A stretch of DNA of 44,201 bases from Acidobacteriota bacterium (lineage in GTDB: Bacteria; Acidobacteriota; Blastocatellia; RBC074): positions 1-44,201 of the forward strand of contig JAFDVL010000121.1 in assembly GCA_018268995.1 (NCBI GenBank), given 5' to 3'. This document shows positions 16,491-23,645 of this stretch, one piece after another. The translations under genes were made by a program, and so were the position numbers. The notes beneath the pieces are model-generated. The model was given only the letters and a program-made list of their open reading frames with translations, made no database searches and was not told the origin of the DNA. The number at the start of each line of letters is the position of its first letter. The first letter of the stretch is position 1.

Positions 16491-17294
16491 TTAGTTCAAA
16501 AACTCCGTTGTCGTCGAAAGCTGCATCCCGCGTGCAATCATTTCGTTGAGGAAGCTTTGCGCGTGCGCTTCAAAGCCGGGAATGTCGCTGGACGCATCGG
16601 TCAGCAGTACCAGCTTCTTCACGTAGGACGCATCGCCGAAGCTGTTGACGATGTCGCGCACTGTGTTCGCCACGCAATGCGTACGCGCTTCGCCTGCGAT
16701 GGCGACGAGGTCGGCTTGTTCCAGCGTTTGAATCAATCGCGTGTTGATCTGTGTGCCGGGATCGCTCGCGTCCGGTACATCGGCCTGCACAGCGGAATAA
16801 TGCTCGGTCAGAATGTTGCTGCCTTTGGTGACGAAATCTACGAAGGCGAACCGTTGCTCCCATTCCTTGAGCGCGTCAAAGAGTGGCGGAAACACCGCGT
16901 GACCGGGACTGCCAATCAAACAATGCGGCGGCCAGATCGTCAGGTCGTAGCGCCCGTTCTGATCGAGCTTGCGCACATACTCCAACGCGCGTTTGTACAA
17001 GCCCGGCTGCGTCGTCGTCCATTTGCCGTCCTCGACTTCGGGCAGCGTGATGCGCGTGAACGGCTGCGGGTGATTGCCGTGCGAATCTTTCCAAAAGATC
17101 GGATGCGCGATGTGAATAAAGTGATGCGAATCCAGCGTGATGTGGATGTCATCAATCTTGTCCTTCAAGCGCCGAATCATCTGGGCGAGTCGCCGCATAT
17201 CGTGTTCCGCATTCGGGACATATAACGCGCCTTTGTCTGGATCGCAGAAATCAATCTGCGGATCAATAATCAGTAATTCAACTCGTTTGCTCAT
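16491..17294 (-). CDS. Nicotinamidase-like cysteine amidohydrolase
   Basis: A 267-residue isochorismatase-fold enzyme. The catalytic triad is visible: D11 in IIDPQIDFCD, K157 in FVTKGSN, C207 in GEARTHCVANT. Metal ligands typical of true nicotinamidases are present: D55 and H57 in TLDSHH, and H124 in WPPHC. Nicotinamidase (PncA) converts nicotinamide to nicotinate in NAD salvage. The protein is about 60 residues longer than usual PncA, so a related amide substrate is possible. The ATG at 17294 follows GGAGAACACT. A copy of the NrtR-type palindrome lies 18 bases upstream, and the regulator and PARG genes are immediately upstream on the same strand, supporting an NAD role. Confidence 0.85.
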   Translation of the reverse strand: MSKRVELLIIDPQIDFCDPDKGALYVPNAEHDMRRLAQMIRRLKDKIDDIHITLDSHHFIHIAHPIFWKDSHGNHPQPFTRITLPEVEDGKWTTTQPGLYKRALEYVRKLDQNGRYDLTIWPPHCLIGSPGHAVFPPLFDALKEWEQRFAFVDFVTKGSNILTEHYSAVQADVPDASDPGTQINTRLIQTLEQADLVAIAGEARTHCVANTVRDIVNSFGDASYVKKLVLLTDASSDIPGFEAHAQSFLNEMIARGMQLSTTTEFLN

Positions 17295-17311
17295 AGTGTT
17301 CTCCGTTTCTG

Positions 17312-17328
17312 TGCGTAAAACATACGCT
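17312..17328. promoter_or_regulatory. NrtR-type operator, copy C
   Basis: Plus strand TGCGTAAAACATACGCT: half-sites GCGT and ACGC around a 7-base spacer, followed by AAG so that ATACGCTAAG (17322-17331) matches copies A and B exactly. It sits in the 53-base gap before the nicotinamidase-like gene. On the minus strand it contains TATGTT, a possible -10 at the same offset as in copy B, but no good -35 was seen. Confidence 0.72.
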
Positions 17329-17347
17329 AAGTTTTCGGGGTAAAAAT

Positions 17348-18217
17348 CTAGCTCTGGCACTTTGTCGCCGTTGGCGACAATTGATGCGCCAGAATATTCT
17401 GAAATGTCCGCAACACTTCCTGATTCTTGCTTCGGTCATAAATCGCGTACACGATGTGGTTGAAACAACTGCGAAACGTTCCGTTTGCGCCTAACATTTC
17501 TGCAAACAATGACGCGACCATGATCGGGCTGTTTTGAAATACGCCGCAGCCCCACGCACCCAGCACTAAGGTTTTGTGCTCATGTTCGGTAGCGACCCAT
17601 AGCAGCTTTTGTAAGCGCGTTGCCATCGTGGGTTGGATCAACTTCACGCTGTTTGGTTCATTTTGTTTCACTGCGCCAGCGTTGACTGCTGGAGCGGTGA
17701 TAAACGACGCGAGGTACGGTGATTCCAACAAGCGACCTGCATCATCCCGGAACACCGGTACATTTGGCGAGTAAATCATGTGATCTGAATACAACAACGA
17801 GCGTTCCCGCCGGTTGAATGCGTACATCTCCATTTGCGAAGTCAGGCTGGCATATAAGCCTGACGAACGCGCCAGCGATTCTTCCTGCGCCTGACTGCCG
17901 CCGAGAAAACCGCCGCCAGGATGGCGCGCTGATGCGAAGTTCAGGCACAAAGGGCGGCTGTCCAGGTTGGCATTCACCAATCGAGATGCCGCTTCGAGCG
18001 TTGATTCGGCTGTGACTTCGATGGTTGTGTTGACCTCATTACCAACAACATTGATCTCAGCAGGGAAGTCAGCGGGGCGAAAGAGTTTTGTGTGTTTGAC
18101 CGCTGCGTCCAATTCATCGGCAATGCGAATCGTTTGGCCAGATGAGCTGGTGTATTCGCCGCGTTTGATGATTTCGACGGTTTGTTCAGCTAATTTTACG
18201 CGCTGTTCTCGGCTCAT
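17348..18217 (-). CDS. Bacterial poly(ADP-ribose) glycohydrolase-like protein (TIGR02452)
   Basis: A 289-residue macrodomain-related protein with the microbial PARG signature: LCLNFASARHPGGGFLGGSQ followed by AQEESLARSS, i.e. G101-G103 and catalytic Q111-E112-E113. The second macrodomain loop LGAWGCGVFQNSP lies near residues 218-230. Known bacterial PARGs remove ADP-ribose from modified proteins. No ADP-ribosyltransferase is in the window, so the substrate is unknown. It lies between the NrtR-type regulator (149-base gap with a palindromic repeat) and the nicotinamidase-like gene (53 bases), all on one strand. The ATG at 18217 is family-typical in position. Confidence 0.9.
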   Translation of the reverse strand: MSREQRVKLAEQTVEIIKRGEYTSSSGQTIRIADELDAAVKHTKLFRPADFPAEINVVGNEVNTTIEVTAESTLEAASRLVNANLDSRPLCLNFASARHPGGGFLGGSQAQEESLARSSGLYASLTSQMEMYAFNRRERSLLYSDHMIYSPNVPVFRDDAGRLLESPYLASFITAPAVNAGAVKQNEPNSVKLIQPTMATRLQKLLWVATEHEHKTLVLGAWGCGVFQNSPIMVASLFAEMLGANGTFRSCFNHIVYAIYDRSKNQEVLRTFQNILAHQLSPTATKCQS

Positions 18218-18253
18218 ATTATTTTATGAAAAAGATATTTCGACTAGCTTCAG

Positions 18254-18334
18254 GCGTCCCGCTGGGACGCGATGAATTGGTCGCACTCTCCCGGCAATGA
18301 ATTGCCGGGCTAATATCAACTGTCCCGCTGGGAC
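18254..18334. repeat. Three-hairpin REP-like element
   Basis: Three perfect palindromes in series: GCGTCCC-GCT-GGGACGC (18254-18270), CCCGGCAAT-GA-ATTGCCGGG (18290-18309), GTCCC-GCT-GGGAC (18322-18334). The first and third share the CCCGCTGGGA core. It occupies the nrtR-PARG gap and may act as an mRNA-stability or partial termination element. The 'cccgctggga' phrase is widespread as an intergenic repeat in some environmental genomes (recalled). Confidence 0.72.
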
Positions 18335-18366
18335 AAAGGCGGAAGTCTTTTTCTTCGCCTCTAAAA

Positions 18367-19062
18367 TTAAATCTCAAACGTCAGTCCTTGCCGCGTCAGT
18401 TGTTTGTATTTGCGCTCGTCGAATTTGTAGAGCCGCGCGGCGCGATGCGCAACGCCGGTTTGGATTTCGTTCAGTTCTTTCAGCACATCCAAACTGAAAA
18501 TCTTTTTGCGAAAGTTGCGGTTGTCCAGCTTCTGCCCCAGCACGATTTCATAGAGCGTTTGCAATTGCCGGATGCTGAATTTATCGGGCAACAACTCAAA
18601 GCCTATCGGCGCGTAGGTTAGCTTCCCGCGCAGTCGTTGCAGCGCCGTTTGCAAAACCTCGGCGTGATCGAAGGCGAGTTTTGGCAGCTTGTTGACCGGG
18701 AACCATTCGGCGCGGCGTGCGTCCGTCGTCGCTAACAAATGATGCTGGTCGGGCGCGACGAGGGCGTAATACGCTACAGAGACGACCCAGCCGCGCGGAT
18801 CACGGTTCGGTTTGCCGAAGGTGTAAAGCTGTTCCAGAAACACATCTTTGATGCCCGTTTCTTCGCGCAGTTCGCGCAGCGCGGCGTCTTCCAGCGATTC
18901 GCCATTGCGCACGAAACCGCCGGGCAATGCCCACATTCCCTCGAACGGTTCGACATCGCGTTCGACCAGGACAACTTTCAATGTCTCCTCTTCAAAATCC
19001 AGCCCGAAGATCACGCCGTCTACCGTAAGTCCAGGCCGCTCAAATTCGTAAGTGAAACTCAT
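18367..19062 (-). CDS. nrtR: NrtR-type Nudix/winged-helix regulator of NAD metabolism
   Basis: A 231-residue two-part protein. Residues 1-140 are a Nudix domain with an intact box, G49-x5-E55-x7-R63-E-L-R-E67-E68-T-G-I. Residues 145-231 contain YAPIGFELLPDKFSIRQLQTLYE and KLDNRNFRKKI, the characteristic wing-helix part of NrtR regulators, which sense ADP-ribose/NAD-related ligands and repress NAD biosynthesis or salvage genes. The retained Nudix box suggests that hydrolysis (for example of ADP-ribose) is possible. A promoter with a TTGACA -35 precedes it, overlapped by two palindromes, consistent with autorepression. Downstream genes are PARG-like and nicotinamidase-like. Start ATG 19062 has AGGAG upstream. 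Confidence 0.88.
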   Translation of the reverse strand: MSFTYEFERPGLTVDGVIFGLDFEEETLKVVLVERDVEPFEGMWALPGGFVRNGESLEDAALRELREETGIKDVFLEQLYTFGKPNRDPRGWVVSVAYYALVAPDQHHLLATTDARRAEWFPVNKLPKLAFDHAEVLQTALQRLRGKLTYAPIGFELLPDKFSIRQLQTLYEIVLGQKLDNRNFRKKIFSLDVLKELNEIQTGVAHRAARLYKFDERKYKQLTRQGLTFEI

Positions 19063-19081
19063 CTCCTTATTCTCCTGTCAA

Positions 19082-19098
19082 AGCGTTGTTTATACGCT
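19082..19098. promoter_or_regulatory. NrtR-type operator, copy A
   Basis: Plus strand AGCGTTGTTTATACGCT: perfect AGCGT/ACGCT half-sites with a 7-base spacer. It lies between the predicted start of transcription and the nrtR ATG. Its centre is 23 bases from copy B, close to two helical turns. Confidence 0.75.
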
Positions 19099-19104
19099 AA
19101 GCTA

Positions 19105-19121
19105 TGCGTGGAAAATACGCT
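19105..19121. promoter_or_regulatory. NrtR-type operator, copy B
   Basis: Plus strand TGCGTGGAAAATACGCT: GCGT/ACGC half-sites with the same 7-base spacer and the same ATACGCTAAG extension. It overlaps the -10 hexamer of the nrtR promoter, the expected place for a repressor site. Confidence 0.75.
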
Positions 19122-19140
19122 AAGGCTGTGAAAGTGTCAA
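19112..19140 (-). promoter_or_regulatory. nrtR promoter
   Basis: Minus strand TTGACA (19140-19135), a 17-base spacer, TATTTT (19117-19112). The -35 is a perfect consensus. Operator B covers the -10 and operator A lies just downstream, a repression layout. Confidence 0.7.
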
Positions 19141-19247
19141 GCTATTATTTTTGTGAAAGATGAGCGAGGAGGTTAGACGGTGGCTTGGCGACGGTACTGC
19201 GCTCCCTACAGGTCGCGGTACTGATACCTGCTATCTGTTATCTGCGG

Positions 19248-19709
19248 CTAGTTGTTTTTGACAGGTTCTTCGCTGAATTCCAGCGGGTCCTGGCAACAGG
19301 CACAGGGGCCGCCTTTGTGCGTACGGATTTCGCAGACGCGACAGTAAAATGTCATATCGAACACGCGTCCCCATTTGACGGATTGCAATTTGATGACTTC
19401 GAGGAACGGGATTTCGGGAAAGGTGCGTCCGGTGATTTGCAGTTCGCGTTGGCGAAAACGTTCATCGTCGTAGATCGCCGCCGCTAGGTCTGTCGGAAGG
19501 ATTGGATACAACTTGCCTTCGGCGGTTTTCAGGCAATAGATTGTGCCATGTTCAGGTTCCAGCTTGGCCTGCGCTTGCATCACATCAGTTAGATTCACGA
19601 TCCGACCCCGAACGACGACAGGTTTGAACTGGTCTTGTGCTTGTGCCAGCAGTGGCAGCGCAGGGGTGGCCAGCAAAGCTTCAAGAAATTGTCTGCGTGC
19701 GTCTTGCAT
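19248..19709 (-). CDS. Tat-exported protein with C-terminal cysteine cluster
   Basis: A 153-residue protein from the ATG at 19709; the frame is open to 19811 but the longer form would bury the signal. It begins MQDARRQFLEALLATPALPL and continues LAQAQ: RRQFL plus a moderately hydrophobic stretch is a twin-arginine-like signal. The middle (VVVRGRIVNLTDVM, CLKTAEGKLYPILP, QITGRTFPEIPFLEV) resembles a small OB-like beta barrel. The end has FYCRVCEIRTHKGGPCACC, five cysteines able to bind metal. Export of a folded metal or cofactor protein would explain Tat use. The family was not recognised. It is divergent from mpl with a 128-base gap. Confidence 0.7.
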   Translation of the reverse strand: MQDARRQFLEALLATPALPLLAQAQDQFKPVVVRGRIVNLTDVMQAQAKLEPEHGTIYCLKTAEGKLYPILPTDLAAAIYDDERFRQRELQITGRTFPEIPFLEVIKLQSVKWGRVFDMTFYCRVCEIRTHKGGPCACCQDPLEFSEEPVKNN

Positions 19710-19777
19710 GGCCACAAATCTACTTGAGTCATTTGGGTAAATCAAACCTGCCTCTAGCCACTGAACCGTTGCCCCCG

Positions 19778-19783
19778 TATAAT
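19778..19783 (+). promoter_or_regulatory. Candidate -10 box of mpl
   Basis: TATAAT perfect hexamer 55 bases before the mpl ATG. No good -35 at 17 bases was found, so this is a weak call. Confidence 0.35.
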
Positions 19784-19837
19784 CCACGCTTGCTCCTGCA
19801 AGTGCCGACATGAAAGGTTACAAAATCCCAGTACTCC

Positions 19838-21274
19838 ATGAGTCAACGTCATTTTCATTTAATCGGAGTTTGCGGTACAGCGATGGCTTCGCTGGCCGGA
19901 ATGCTCAAAGCGCAAGGACATCGCGTGACAGGGTCAGACAAAGCATTTTATCCGCCGATGTCGGATGAATTAGTAAGACTAGGTATCGAAACGTTTATCG
20001 GCTTTGATGCCAAAAATTTAGAACCTGCGCCCGATGTGGTGGTCGTTGGGAATGCTACCTCGCGCGGCAATGTCGAGATTGAGCATGTGCTGAACCACAA
20101 ACTGAATTACGCTTCGATGAGCGAGGTCGTGCGCGAAAATTTTATTCGCGGACGGCATTCCATTGTTTGTGCTGGAACACATGGCAAAACGACGACGACC
20201 TCGATTCTGGCCTGGGTGATGGAAGTCGGAAAGCTTGATCCTTCGTTTCTGATCGGTGGCGTAGCTGAAAATTTTGGCTCCAGCTTCAAGGTCACAGGGT
20301 CGAATTATTTTGCGATTGAAGGCGACGAATACGACACCGCTTTTTGGGATAAGCGCCCGAAGTTTCTGAGTTATCTGCCGGACACCGTGATTCTGAACAA
20401 CATCGAATTTGACCACGCGGATATTTACGAAAACCTCGAAGCGGTCAAAAAACAATTCCGTTTGTTGGTGAATTTGATTCCGAATCAGGGGCGGTTAATC
20501 GCCGGATGGGATTCGCCTGTTGTTCGTGAAATCGTACTGAATCCAATTGCGCCACAAGGCGTCTGGTGTCCGATTGAAACCTTCGGCATTGATGACGGGG
20601 CAGCGAAATGGAGCGCGCGCAAGCTGGAATTCACGCCTGAAGAAACGCGGTTTATGGCGACGTGCGAAGGCGCAGATTTTTTAGAAGTGCGCACGCCGTT
20701 GTCAGGCAAATTCAACGTCCGCAACTGCCTCGGCGTTATCGCTGCGGCGGAAAGCCTCGGCCTTGAGCGTCAGCTCGTAGCTGAAGCGCTTGCTACTTTC
20801 AAATCCGTCAAGCGCCGCATGCAAGTGCGCGGCGTGGTGAACGGCATCACCGTGATAGACGATTTCGCGCATCATCCGACCGCGATCAAAGAAACGCTCG
20901 AAGCCGTCAAGCAAAAATATCCGACGCAACGAATTGTCGCCGTGTTCGAGCCGCGTTCGTGGACGACGCGCAAAAAGATATTTCAGGACGAATATCCAAA
21001 GTCATTCGCGCCCGCCGATTACGTGATTCTCGCGCCGATTTTTGAAGCGCATCGCCTGGCATCAGATGATCAATTGTCTGTTCCGCAAGTAATTGAAGAT
21101 TTGAAAGTACAAGGCAAAATGGCATTTGAAATTGGCGGGGCGGATTCCAATGCAAGTGCTGATGCGATTGTGCGACATCTCGCGCCTGAACTGCGGAGCG
21201 GAGATGTCGTGATGATTATGTCAAATGGTGGCTTTGGCGGCATTCATCAGAAGTTGCTGAGCGCAATCAAGTGA
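19838..21274 (+). CDS. mpl: UDP-N-acetylmuramate:L-Ala-gamma-D-Glu-meso-DAP ligase
   Basis: A 478-residue Mur ligase. It begins MSQRHFHLIGVCGTAMASLA, with the ATP loop CAGTHGKTTTTSILAWVME in the first third, then SNYFAIEGDEYDTAFWDKRPKF, the Mpl-specific segment, NNIEFDHADIY, and IDDFAHHPTAIKETL with the conserved DFAHHP. Mpl reattaches recycled murein tripeptide to UDP-MurNAc in the cytoplasm. MurC is similar but lacks the GDEYDTAFWDKR form. The neighbour on the left is divergent; on the right the next gene starts 83 bases on. Confidence 0.95.
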   Translation: MSQRHFHLIGVCGTAMASLAGMLKAQGHRVTGSDKAFYPPMSDELVRLGIETFIGFDAKNLEPAPDVVVVGNATSRGNVEIEHVLNHKLNYASMSEVVRENFIRGRHSIVCAGTHGKTTTTSILAWVMEVGKLDPSFLIGGVAENFGSSFKVTGSNYFAIEGDEYDTAFWDKRPKFLSYLPDTVILNNIEFDHADIYENLEAVKKQFRLLVNLIPNQGRLIAGWDSPVVREIVLNPIAPQGVWCPIETFGIDDGAAKWSARKLEFTPEETRFMATCEGADFLEVRTPLSGKFNVRNCLGVIAAAESLGLERQLVAEALATFKSVKRRMQVRGVVNGITVIDDFAHHPTAIKETLEAVKQKYPTQRIVAVFEPRSWTTRKKIFQDEYPKSFAPADYVILAPIFEAHRLASDDQLSVPQVIEDLKVQGKMAFEIGGADSNASADAIVRHLAPELRSGDVVMIMSNGGFGGIHQKLLSAIK

Positions 21275-21357
21275 AAGACATAGAACGCGGAACACGCGGA
21301 AACTTTCTTTTCGATACGCAACCACAGGTTATTTTGTCAATTTCTTGGAGGGAAATT

Positions 21358-22830
21358 ATGAAGACAGTAAAAAACACACTAATCCTTCTTTTGCTGATTG
21401 CGTTACCAGCAATCGCACAACGCACCACAACCACGACACGCAAAACCACGACTGCGCCGGAGCCTGCAAAAACTGCGCCGCCGGAACAGGCTGAAACCAA
21501 AAATGATCTGAAGCTTTCGACCCGAATCTCAATGGAAAGCTTCAATATGGATTCGACGGTGTATATCAAAGGCGAACGCGAACGCACGGAGCAGATGTTG
21601 CCGGGCATCAACATGCAAATGGTAACGATTAAAGAATGCGATTTGCGGCGCAACATTCAGCTCAACGATTCGGCGAAGGTTTACAAAATCGAGCCATTTA
21701 GCGATGCGTCAAATACGCCGACGACCATCACGCCGAGAACGGCTCCGACAACGCCTCCTCCTACAACCAAACCGACACGCAAGGGCGGTGTCGTGACGAT
21801 CAACATTACGATGACGGACACGGGCGAACGCAAAGAGATGTTTGGCTACACGGCGCGGCATCTGAAAATGGCAATGAGTTTTACGACCTCGCCGGATGCC
21901 TGTTCCAAAGGGCAAATGCGGATGGAATCAGATGGTTGGTACATCAACTTCCGCAACAATTTTAGCTGTCAGGAAGAATATGTGCCGCGTGCTGCGTTGG
22001 AGCGTTCAGGGCGTTCCAAACCGGATTGCGTAGACGAATTTCGCTACAACGTGCAGGGAAATGTGAAAATGGGCTATCCGGCAGACGTGACGATGACGAT
22101 GTACGGCGAAAACGGCAAGCCATTCACAATGCGCCAGCAGATTTTAGAATTGTCACGGGCCAAACTGGATCAGGCTTTGTTTGAAATTCCGCCGGGCTAT
22201 CAGGAAGGTGATCCGTATTCGATGAAGGCGATGATGGGCGGAATGAACGTTGGCTCGCTCGGCAAAATGGCCGAAGAAATGGCCAAGCGCGAAGAAACTC
22301 GTACGACCGTCTCGTCCGTGAAAAAAGCGGGTGCGGTTCGCGTTGGCGTAGTCGCCCCTGCGGCGCGCATCGGACAGCTTGATGCCAGCGCTGCGGTTCG
22401 CAATACGCTGATCCGGTATTTGAATGGCGATGCCTCGGTGGAAGTCGTGCCGCTGAATTCGCCAATGGAAGCCGCATCGAATCAATGCGATTTTGTGCTG
22501 ACTTCATCGTTGAATTATCAAGCTGGCAAAGGTGGAGGCGGATTCGGTGGCTTTATGAAAAAGGCCGGGCAACTGGGGCAAATTGCTTCGGGCAATATTC
22601 CTACTTCCGGCAGCGGTGGCGGCTCATCAAATCCGCAATCGGCTGCGGAAGCTTCCAGCAATATCAAATCGAAGGATGAGGTCGGATACGAATATCAGCT
22701 GACACGGGTGAATGGCTCGGCAGTAATTTCCAATTCGATGAAACGCAAATCCAATTCGGATGGCGAAGATGTGATTTCACCGCTGCTTTCTCAGGCTGCG
22801 GGCGAGGTCGTGAAAGCAGTGAAGAAGTAA
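21358..22830 (+). CDS. Secreted uncharacterised protein
   Basis: A 490-residue protein from ATG 21358, preceded by GGAGGG at ideal distance. Residues 1-20 (MKTVKNTLILLLLIALPAIA) form a signal peptide. A Thr/Pro-rich linker occupies about 21-45, another about 120-145. Between them and after lies a beta-rich domain with paired cysteines (ECDLRR, CSKGQM, CQEEY, PDCVDEF). The C-terminal third, AVRVGVVAPAARIGQLDAS to VPLNSPMEAASNQCDFVLTS, looks like a distinct alpha/beta domain, with a Gly/Ser-rich stretch (about 405-440). It might bind envelope components; no family was recognised. It probably shares a transcript with the next secreted gene. Confidence 0.78.
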   Translation: MKTVKNTLILLLLIALPAIAQRTTTTTRKTTTAPEPAKTAPPEQAETKNDLKLSTRISMESFNMDSTVYIKGERERTEQMLPGINMQMVTIKECDLRRNIQLNDSAKVYKIEPFSDASNTPTTITPRTAPTTPPPTTKPTRKGGVVTINITMTDTGERKEMFGYTARHLKMAMSFTTSPDACSKGQMRMESDGWYINFRNNFSCQEEYVPRAALERSGRSKPDCVDEFRYNVQGNVKMGYPADVTMTMYGENGKPFTMRQQILELSRAKLDQALFEIPPGYQEGDPYSMKAMMGGMNVGSLGKMAEEMAKREETRTTVSSVKKAGAVRVGVVAPAARIGQLDASAAVRNTLIRYLNGDASVEVVPLNSPMEAASNQCDFVLTSSLNYQAGKGGGGFGGFMKKAGQLGQIASGNIPTSGSGGGSSNPQSAAEASSNIKSKDEVGYEYQLTRVNGSAVISNSMKRKSNSDGEDVISPLLSQAAGEVVKAVKK

Positions 22831-22838
22831 GTCAGATG

Positions 22839-22876
22839 GGCGTCTCGTCTTCACCTAAACAGACGGTCGAGACGCC
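22839..22876. repeat. Hairpin between two secreted-protein genes
   Basis: GGCGTCTCG (22839-22847) pairs with CGAGACGCC (22868-22876); an inner GTCT/AGAC extends the stem. It lies between the stop at 22830 and the ribosome-binding site at 22892 and has no T-tract. Confidence 0.6.
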
Positions 22877-22901
22877 TATCGCACAATTATCGGAGGGCTT
22901 G

Positions 22902-23351
22902 ATGAAAAAATTAAGTTATTCAATGGCATTGATGGGGATGATTTTGCTTTTGGGATTCTCGGAAAAAACGCAGGCCCAAAACACAATGGCAGCGGATGAA
23001 ACGTTTGTCGTGGAATATTACTACAAAGCGAAATGGGGCTATGCCGATGAGTTCCTGCGACTCTTTCGCAAGAATCATTTGCCCGTGCTGAAAGAGCAAC
23101 TCAAATCAGGGCGTATCACCCGACTGAAACTGGAGAAGACGCGTTACCATGCAACTGAAGATGGACGATGGGATTTTCGCGTGACGATTGTTTTCAAGAA
23201 CGCGACCGTTGCTTTCAGTCCCAGCCCGGAAGAAGAAATCATCAAACGTTTGTATCCTGATCAGGAAACCTTCAAGAAAGAAGAAGCACGCCGCTTCGAG
23301 ATTTTGCTGTCACATTGGGATGTACCAATTTCGACACTGCCCCTGGATTAG
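22902..23351 (+). CDS. Secreted uncharacterised protein
   Basis: A 149-residue protein from ATG 22902, preceded by GGAGGG; the frame is open further upstream through a hairpin but without a ribosome-binding site. The first 25 residues, MKKLSYSMALMGMILLLGFS and following, form a signal peptide ending near AQA. The mature part has VVEYYYKAKWGYADEFLRLF, HLPVLKEQLKSGRI and WDFRVTIVFKN, a layout like the ferredoxin-like dimeric alpha-beta barrel (ABM/NIPSNAP type). No enzymatic residues can be named. It may be co-transcribed with the gene upstream. Confidence 0.78.
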   Translation: MKKLSYSMALMGMILLLGFSEKTQAQNTMAADETFVVEYYYKAKWGYADEFLRLFRKNHLPVLKEQLKSGRITRLKLEKTRYHATEDGRWDFRVTIVFKNATVAFSPSPEEEIIKRLYPDQETFKKEEARRFEILLSHWDVPISTLPLD

Positions 23352-23645
23352 CATCCAACCCTAGTTATAGGGAATGTTAGTAATTGCTCCGAAAAAGATT
23401 AGCTAAAATCTTTCCACATTTCAGACAAGATTGAGACTCATTTTCATGCTTAATTTCTCAGGCCTGAAGAAGCCTGATTTCCTCTGCTTATTGAGCTATA
23501 CACTTAATTGAGTTATCAGCCTTCCTCCGGCAAGGCTTAGCAACTCGCGCTTTGCCTTTTTGCCAGAGGGAAGCAAAGCGTTTTTTCTTCCCTCATTCAA
23601 ATAATATCCCCCGATCAAACAATCCATAAGCAAAGGAGTTAATCA
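23352..23645 (+). promoter_or_regulatory. Structured leader before the PEP-CTERM gene
   Basis: A 294-base gap without a gene. It contains a short repeat of GCCTGA (near 23461-23475) and, at 23548-23586, CGCTTTGC and GCAAAGCG separated by 17 bases and followed by six T residues. The latter has the form of an intrinsic terminator about 60 bases before the next start codon. It could end transcription from upstream or act as an attenuator for the PEP-CTERM gene. A c-di-GMP riboswitch was considered but its conserved core was not found. Confidence 0.45.
23548..23586 (+). terminator. Terminator-like hairpin with T6
   Basis: Eight-base perfect stem CGCTTTGC/GCAAAGCG with a 17-base loop, then TTTTTT. 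Either the end of the secreted-protein transcript or an attenuator in the following leader. Confidence 0.6.

Noticed and set aside
16368..17225. A 285-codon plus-strand frame opposite the amidase gene
   Set aside because: Overlaps a gene with clear catalytic residues and runs through the repeat hairpin; no supporting features.
23440..23586. A c-di-GMP-I (GEMM) riboswitch before the PEP-CTERM gene
   Set aside because: AAAGC-rich stems attracted attention, but the conserved core and the tetraloop-receptor pattern could not be found.
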